Shown here piece by piece: positions 56,758-64,000 of a stretch of DNA of 64,000 nt. Source of the stretch: Linanthus parryae (taxonomy: Eukaryota; Streptophyta; Magnoliopsida; Ericales; Polemoniaceae). Numbering within the stretch: the stretch's first letter is position 1; every line of letters begins with the position of its first letter. Below the pieces are notes generated by a model. It made no database searches, was not told the origin of the DNA, and saw only the letters and a program-made list of their open reading frames with translations. A program made the translations under genes and the position numbers. The stretch spans positions 18,497,775-18,561,774 of the forward strand of contig JALGPY010000009.1 of NCBI GenBank assembly GCA_023055425.1. Reading direction: 5' to 3'.

Positions 56758-58291
56758 TTAATTGTGACATTTATGGATTTACGATTCATTATGTTATCGA
56801 TATGGAGATATGTTAACATGAATGAAGTCCTTAGAATATAAGTGTTATATTCTTAAATATCCCTAGTCAATTATAATGATTAATAGGACAATCATCTATA
56901 GACTAGTATGGGGTTGGATTGATATGGAGATATCATGATCCAACACATGGGTATGCATTAGGAGTAATGGCATACTGGATTGACCCATATCCGAGAAGGC
57001 TACATACACGTTATGTTAAGTCACAAGCGCTTCTCGCGGTGCAACGGTATTGTCATCCTTAGACTTGAAGTCACTAGATATTCTAGTTGTGGATTATTGT
57101 GATTTTGGTAGCGTCAAACACTACACCGTAACTGGGTAGTTATAAAGGCGTGTACTGGATACAATAAGAAGCAAGCTTAGAGATCGTAGTGGACGTAGAT
57201 AGAATTTGTCCCTCCCACATAACGGGAGCAAATATCCTAGGCCACTCGAGGGATAGTGCTTATAAAATGTCTGGCCAGACTCAAATAAATCAATATGGGA
57301 TATTGATGTTATTTGCACGAATAAGGCTATTCCCAGGATCGAGAAACTATGGATTGGATATACGAGTGTGACTTGTATGTCTCGTGTCCAATCCGGATAT
57401 TGAGACAAAGGGATGAGACAATTACTTGCACAAGGTTTGTCATGATGACTATTCTATTTGTTGGCTAGAATGGATGTCTTGCTAGAGGCCGCTCCATATT
57501 AGTAAATTGTTACTACCAACTAAATAGAACCTATGGGGTCACACGCCATATAGGGGTGAACTAGACATGGGAAATAATTAATTAATATGATTAATTAATT
57601 AAAAGGATCAAATCGCAACAACTTGCTAACTTAGTAGGACTAATATGCAAGTTGGACTAATCCATGTATAGACATGATTAGGATTTGCCAAGGTGGCCTA
57701 ATTCATGTAGAGACATGATTAGGATTAATTTGCAAATAAGAACTAATCCATGTATTGACATGATAAGGACTATTTTGCAAAAGGGACTAATCCGAACTTG
57801 AGTAGGATTATGAGGGGTTCTTTATGTAGTAGGACAAGGAGTTGTTGGACTATATAAAGAACACTCCTAGCTTATTTTTCTCTCTACACACCACACATCT
57901 ATTTGATAGAAGAAAGGAGAGAACAAAGCAAGGAGAGAGCAAGTCCCAAAAGAGGACCGAACCCCCCTTGGGATTGCCGCCCCTACCCGTCGGCCTAAAG
58001 GGTGCCGCCCCACCTTTGGCACTCCATTGTTGGCGATTCCTTTCTTCCTCCTCCATTCTTCCTAGCTAGCACATGGATTTGGAGGATCTAGATCTCACCT
58101 CTAGGCGTGGATCAACCGTAGAGACGTGACACTATTCGCGTTTGAAGTCATCAAGGAGAACCCAAAGGTGTGTTTATGATTTCTAACCCTTACCATCGTT
58201 ATGTCTCTTGACTTGTGATCCTTGGAGGGTTTTGCATGGTTTTATGTTTGTTTATGCTTCCGTTGTGCAATCCATGAATCAAAACCCTACA
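56729..58291 (+). repeat. 5' LTR of an Angela-like copia element
   Basis: It starts TGTTGGAATTGTGCCCTAGA and ends AAAACCCTACA, followed by the primer-binding site TGGTATCAGAGCC at 58293. The start and an internal ACCGTAACTGGGTAGTTATAAAGG resemble LTRs of the Angela/BARE lineage. ORFs inside are not conserved. It inserted into the Tork-like gag after AGAAC. Confidence 0.85.
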
Positions 58292-61208
58292 GTGGTATCA
58301 GAGCCACAGGTCGTAGAGCATAAACGTGGTTTATGTGTTACGTTTTAATTGTTTTACACCTTAATTTGATTGTTTATCGCGTAAAACAAGACAAATCAAG
58401 CATGGGATGCAATTTGTCAATAATCTTTCATAACAAGATCTAATTTTTTTTGCATTGGATGCATGAATTAGTGAGTTCGAGAAATTTTAGGATCTTAGAT
58501 CTAGGGTTTGGGCATCCTTGGGGAAGAAGGAGTTCTTCCAAAACAAGGAGACAACCAAACTTGGGCACCAAGCAAGGGAGTTGTTTTGGAAACAACTCCC
58601 TATGGAGGTTCGGCCCCCCTAGGGGACCGTCCCTCCTTGCTTGCCGCCCAAGCAAGGCCGCCCTAGGGGCCGGGGCAGCCCTAGCCCGTGGCCTAGCCGC
58701 GTGGGATAGGGGCCGGCCGGCCCTAGGGCCTTGCGGTTCACCTTTTTGGGCCCGGGCAATTGGATTGTTGGGCCCATGGACCATTTTAACCCTAGAATAT
58801 CCTAAAATCAATTAAAATTGACCAAGCGCGTTAAAATTGGATTTTAACTGTTTATGTGCAATTCGCATGGTGATTGGATATGGCCTTAGGATGTGGTTTG
58901 ATGCGGATGTTTAATTTTGTGGTTTGGTTTTACGGCATGCGAGCTGATCAATTAATTGTAATAATTAATTAGGGTTTTTTATGGCCTGCGTGCCATTTTT
59001 TTCTCAACTTGTGAGATTTATTTTATTTAGTATAGAAGTTAGCTAGTGCTAGATAAAGTAGATTATTAGCCAAGATTGGAGAAAAGAAGCCCAAAGCCAA
59101 AGAAGCCACAAAAGATGGAGCATGGAGCATGGAGCATTCCACAAGACTATGGAGGATGGACCAAAAGATCAAGACGCATGGAGATGTGTTTGCTTTTAGG
59201 GTTCATAGATAATTTCCATTGGCTTGGAATTATCTTAGTCTAGAAAAGGCCATATCCACATCACGTTTAATTTCTGTTTTGTGGTTGTTTACTTTATTGT
59301 CTTATTATTGTGTGGTTGGTGTATGGATGATGCATGCAATTAGGATAATAAGATAATTAGACAACCCGGATCTATTATTTGGAGTTGTGCCCAAACTCAA
59401 ATAGATAGATTAGTTGATTTTGATCAACAAAACAATTAAAATTGAATTTAAAATCCCTCAAAATTCAAATATTGTGTTCTTGCCTTTTCGTTGTTTAAAC
59501 ACTCATGATCATCATTATTTATCAAGTTCGTGCGTGCCAAAGCAGGGCGACTTGGTTCATAATGATGGAATGCGATGGCACGTAACAATGTGCAATTGTT
59601 TAAATAAGAGGTTGAACACAACTAGGCTATTAATTTGATTAAGAAACCTAGAGACAATCAATTGGGATTATCCATAAAGATGGATAAATAAGGAGTTATT
59701 TGCCCAATTGAACCAAGAGTTGCATAAGGGATGCAATTGAAATTGTTCCTACCTAAAGTAGTCAAATTATGGGTGACTTGCCAAAGCAAGCTCATAAGGA
59801 GATGAAACATGGATCTTGGCCCACTAGAAAATATAAGGATATTTTCCGCATTAATATCTTGAGGGTTATTAATCCGTAGTAAAATAGTGGGAGCTATATT
59901 TGACAATTTAAATCCTTGTTGAATATAGTTATACGTCACAAACTTTGCATAATCCTATTATGTCGAATACCCATGGCATTAAACAAATAAAAACGCGACT
60001 CTATCTATTTCCTAGACTGGTATAAAATTGAGAAATGTTCTCAAATAAAAGAGAAATTGTTGTACATCGTAGAACATAAAGATCTCTTCCTAATCACACT
60101 AAAACCTAATGGAAGGGACATCAAAGAATGGTTCTTTGGATGTGACTTGCCTCATGTTAGCTGCCATGAACTCTGAGCTTTGAAAGCAAGATGAGTAACA
60201 TGGAGAAGTATGATATGATCATACATTGAAAGAAGCTCTTTCAAACTAGGGAGCTAGGCATGAAAGGTTTGAAGTGTTGCTCTACTTTGGGTTATGCAAA
60301 TATACTAATTCAATATGATTGAAACATTAGTAAATATGCATTATCTATGAGATAGATAAAGAATAAACGGTTATTCACCCAAGTGGACCAAGAATTGCAT
60401 TGGATGCAATTATAGTTTTGTTTTTAAAGTTGATTTACTCAATATGATTGAAAAATTACTTAAACAAAACACTCATAATGGGCATGGGCAAAGCTGTTAA
60501 TGGTTAACAGCATGGGTAAGGGCAAATTTTTTGCACCGATCCCATGGGTATAAAGCAAGCCTGTTGCTAAAACCAAGTTGCCTCGGAGTCCCACAGGTGG
60601 TATAGAGGAAGAGAGGCTACCCAAAGTACCTGGAAGTAAATAATAAAGGAATTATGAATTCCAATATAGGTATTTTGTTATAGAAATCAATGTGTCTATC
60701 TCATCATCATAAGTATATGATACTAGATGAGGATCTCACATTTATAGAAATATGGAGGATCTCAAGAGACGAAGACAATTGGATAAGGAAGAAATAATCC
60801 TACACGTGGGGCTATGAAGCAAAGGGTTGCTGAAAAGCCGTAGGGAATTATTTCTACCTTTAAGAAATTGTTCATGAATTAGACAAAAGCGATAATGTCC
60901 CTACTATGAGTAGGACCATTATAATAGTTTCTTGTTTGGACAAGAAAGCTCCTTATCATAATAAAAGGACAAATGTTGTTCCATTTATTATGGTATGCAT
61001 TATTGTAATGCAATTTTGTCTAAGTGGATTCTATATCCATGATCATGATAATTTCATCTATAACCTTAATATCTAGAGGTTTGCATATAATGATATGAAC
61101 TTCACTTATCTTTAGCATTATCGTTTAGGCCCCCATAAATAAGAGATACATATCTGGAACCCCATGAGGATGGATTTCAGGGACTCATTTGATTATTGAA
61201 TCATATGA
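58292..61208 (+). pseudogene. Angela-like internal region, gag decayed
   Basis: The leader has a GC-rich patch at 58600-58740 (runs of GGGGCC and GCCGCC). From about 59980 to 60300 fragments such as FLDWYKIEKC and NGRDIKEWFFGCDLPHVSCH in shifting frames look like worn copia gag. I see no clear protease. Nothing here is translatable at length. Confidence 0.5.
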
Positions 61209-62638
61209 TGTAGGGTTTTGATTCATGGATCGCGCAAACGGAAGCATAATCAAACAAACAACCATGCAAAACCCTCCAAGGATCACAAGTCTAGATGCAT
61301 AACGATAGTGAAAGTAAGAAATCATAAACACACCTTTGGGTTCTCCTTGATGACTTCAAACGCGAATAGTGTCACGTTCTCTATAGTTGATCCACGCCTA
61401 GAGTTGTTCCTAGATCTCCAATCTCCTTGGTGCTAGCCCGGATTGAAAGGAGGGTGAAGGAATCACGCAAAACGAAGCACCAAAAGGGGTTCGGCCCTTT
61501 GTGGCGTCGGGGACAAGGGGCGGCGGCAAGGGGGGCGGCGTCCCTCTTTGCTTGCTCTCTCTCTCTCCTTTGTTCTCTCCTACTCTTGTTATGATCTCTC
61601 TAGAGCATAAAAGTGTGTAGGGAAGGAAGGAGGAGGGTCCTTTATATAGTCCAACAACTCCTTGTTAACTACCTAAAGGACTTATTCTAGTCCTACTAGA
61701 ATTCAATTTAGTCCCTTCCTTGCAAATTAGTCCCTACTAAGTTTGCAAGGGTTTGCAAAGTGATCCTTCTAATTAATTAATCCAATTAATTAATTCCACA
61801 ATCTAGTACAACTCTATATAGCGTGTGACCCCATAGGTTCTATCTAGTTGGTAGCAACTCTTTGCTAATATGGAGCGGTTTCTAGCAAAACATCCATTCT
61901 AGCCAACTAATAGAATAGTCATCTAGACAACCTTATACAAGTAATTGTCTCATCCCTTTGCCTCCATATCCGGATTGGACACGAGACATACAAGTCACAC
62001 TCGTATATCCAATCCCTAGTTTCTCGATCCATGGAATAGCCTTATTCGTGCAAATAACATCAATATCCCATATATTGATTTATTTGAGTCTGGCCAGACA
62101 TTCTATAAGCACTATCCTCGAGTGGCCTTGGATATTTGCTCCCGTTATGTGGGAGGGGCAAATCCTCTCTACGTCCACTACGATCTCTAAGCTTGCTTCT
62201 CATTGTATCCAGTACACGCCTTTATAACTACCCAGTTACGGTGTAGCGTTTAACGCTACCAAGATCACAATGATCCACAACTAGAATATCTAGTGACTTC
62301 AAGTCTAAGGATGACAATACCATTGTACCCGAGAAGCACTTGTGACTCAACATAACGTGTATGTAGCCTTCTCGGTGATGGGTCAATCCAGTGCAACATT
62401 CCGTAATGCACACCTATGTGTTGGATCGTGATATCTCCATACCAATCCAACCCCATACTAGTCTATAGATGATTGTCCCATTTAATCATTATACTTGACT
62501 AGGGATATTTAAGATAAACAACACGTTTGTAAATTTAAGGACTTCATTATATTAAATATCCAATAAATAATAAATGAATTTCTAGCCAATTACAAATTCA
62601 TACTAAACTCGATTGCCTCTAGGGCACCTATTCCAACA
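61209..62638 (-). mobile_element. Solo LTR of an Angela-like element, inverted
   Basis: 1430 bases, TGTAGGGTTTTG...TTCCAACA on the plus strand: the reverse complement of an LTR like 56729-58291, with many differences. TATGA flanks both sides (61204-61208; 62639-62643), a perfect target-site duplication, so one LTR of a separate insertion remains after LTR-LTR recombination. Confidence 0.88.
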
Positions 62639-62643
62639 TATGA

Positions 62644-63771
62644 TACATGTAAGACTTATTAGGCAAAGATATGATCTTTTGGGAATCATACATATCGATG
62701 TATGAACGCCACTAAGCACAAATGCTAAAGATGGTTTTCAGTACTTCATCATATTCACTGATAGGATCAGAGAAATATGAATTTGTGTATCTTATGAAGA
62801 AACAAATCAGAATCCTTTGAATTGTTCAAGGTATTCAGGAATGAAGTAGAGAACCTGCTTGGCAAAAGTATTTAGGCTCTACGATTGGATCATAGAGGAG
62901 AGTACTTGAGCCAAGAGTTTGACAAGAATCTATGGGAGTGTTGGATATGATCCAAAACTCGCTCCACCTAGCACGCCACATGGGTTTGGCGTGTATAAGA
63001 GGAGAGTTCAAACCGTGTAGGACACGGTTCGGTCCAAGATGAGTCAAACAGAACTTCCAGATTACTTTTGGGGCTATGTTCTAATTACAGCATATTTCGC
63101 CCTTAACCTTGTTCCATCAAAAACAGATTATGAAAAACACCATATGAGATATGGACTAGGAAAGTGTCCTAGTATGTCATTCATAAAGATTTGGGGTTAT
63201 GAAGTTTATGTAAAAGAGTTTACAAATAAACTTGGACCCAAGTCGGATAAATGTTTTGTGGGATATCCTGAAAAGGATATTATTTCTACAACCCTATCGA
63301 GAACAAACTGTTTGTTGCTCGAACTACAGTGTTTCTAGGTAGAGATTGTCTCTAAGAGAAACAGTGGGAGGACAGTAGAACTTGAAAAAGTTCAAGAACC
63401 ACAATAGAACATTGATCCGTTTGATGGAACATGAGCAGGATCACAAGGTATTGTGGAGCAACCTACTCAAATAACACAAGAACCTCGTAGGTCAGGTAGG
63501 ATATGTCAAGGGACTAGAGAAATAAGGATTTCTCATAACCCCTGATATATTGCTCATCGAGATGAGCCTACAACCTGTGAGATGGCCACGTGTGGCCATA
63601 CTCTCAGAAATGGCTTGGAGCCATGAGATACGATATGGAATCCATGTATACCAACAAAGTATAGACTTTGGTGGAACCACCTGAAGGGTAGGACCCATAG
63701 GGTGCAAGTGGGTTATGAGGAAACCAACATGGATGGTAATATGATTACCTTTAAGGGAAAATTGGCAGGAA
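62644..63771 (+). pseudogene. Angela-like integrase end and RT start remnant
   Basis: Integrase C-terminal part: MSQTELPDYFWGYVLITAYF (63039), LGPKSDKCFVGYPEK (about 63234), then the pre-RT stretch EPRRSGRICQG (about 63481) and a worn RT start (TNMDGNMITFKGKLAGK, about 63724). Stops occur throughout. It is cut at about 63771 by the duplicated segment, so RT and RNase H are absent. Confidence 0.75.
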
Positions 63772-64000
63772 AGGACCCACGCATCTTGAGAGTGCGTGAC
63801 AACATCCCCCATTAGAACGTAATCATCCTCGGACGATTTACCTTGTTCTGCTACGGCTGCGGATCCATTCTGCCCCTGTTGACCTCGTTTCGGGCAATCT
63901 CTCTTCCAGTGCCCCTTTTCCTTGAAAAAGGCACAGACATCCTTGGGTAACTTAGAACATGAGAACTGTTGGAATTGTGCCCTAGAGGCAATCAATTAAT
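63772..64000. repeat. Second copy of 56535-56762 (Tork gag / Angela LTR junction)
   Basis: The 229 bases match 56535-56762 with one visible difference (A/G in CTAGAGRCAATC). They include the Tork-like gag segment and the beginning of another Angela-like LTR at 63967. The join on the left is sharp, after GGCAGGAAA. The sequence between the two copies is about 7.2 kb, so a tandem duplication or an assembly artefact is possible. Confidence 0.9.

Noticed and set aside
58440..58815. Opposed ORFs of 121-123 codons
   Set aside because: Both come from the GC-rich leader of the Angela-like element (GGGGCC and GCCGCC runs) and overlap each other.
61209..62638. 3' LTR of the same Angela-like element as 56729-58291
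   Set aside because: It is in the opposite orientation, is clearly diverged, and has its own TATGA duplication, so it is a separate solo LTR.

Overview
This window is nuclear DNA from a flowering plant. It has intron-split plant genes with GT-AG borders, a plant-specific HD-Zip class IV gene, and nested plant retrotransposons of several types (Ty1/copia, Athila-type Ty3/gypsy, L1 LINE, TRIM) with MITEs between them. I cannot place it to family; there is no rRNA, no CRISPR and no bacterial gene organisation. Only one host gene is close to complete, and most of the 64 kb is transposable-element sequence.

Layout. 1-1846: AT-rich 3' flank with a diverged second copy of the HD-Zip gene's 3' end. 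1847-9179 (minus): a ten-exon HD-Zip IV (homeodomain-leucine zipper-START) gene. Its last intron, about 100 bp originally, is swollen by a copia element (2277-6705) that itself holds an antisense LTR and a TRIM. The gene lacks the key DNA-contact residues of its homeodomain and has one apparent 1-bp frameshift. 9711-10027: a GC-rich Mutator-like MITE with perfect 10-bp target-site duplications. 11279-11459: a short copia-type LTR folded into an inverted repeat. 11471-14100: a broken L1 LINE. 14180-14823: a two-exon formin fragment. 15171-19746: a copia element with 138-bp LTRs that are nearly identical, but with a nonsense-riddled interior. 22777-23853: a 1.08-kb mariner/Stowaway-like element.

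23939-40499 is a three-level nest, each level closed by its own target-site duplication: a Tourist/Harbinger-like MITE (TCA), a chromovirus-like solo LTR (GAATC), and a 13.6-kb Athila-type element on the minus strand (GTACC). The Athila element has gag-protease, RT-RNaseH-integrase and a third ORF of 613 codons. A 16-bp perfect palindrome is repeated in its LTRs, just upstream of a TATA-like box, and again on both sides of the third ORF.

41076-41109 looks like a group II intron domain V, probably organelle DNA. 41940-45935 is a truncated Tat/Athila-like remnant whose LTR has a different palindrome cluster. 46623-46879 is a second Stowaway-like MITE. 48248-52781 is a decayed minus-strand copia element, and 52972-56728 is a Tnt1/Tork-like copia element on the minus strand. 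The latter is cut by an Angela-like copia element (LTR 56729-58291) that carries a reversed solo LTR (61209-62638). The last 229 bases repeat 56535-56762 almost exactly, so the window ends in what may be a tandem duplication of about 7.2 kb.

The genes do not form a pathway. The window reads as one divergent regulatory gene in a heterochromatin-like landscape built by successive insertions, some of them dated relative to each other by nesting.
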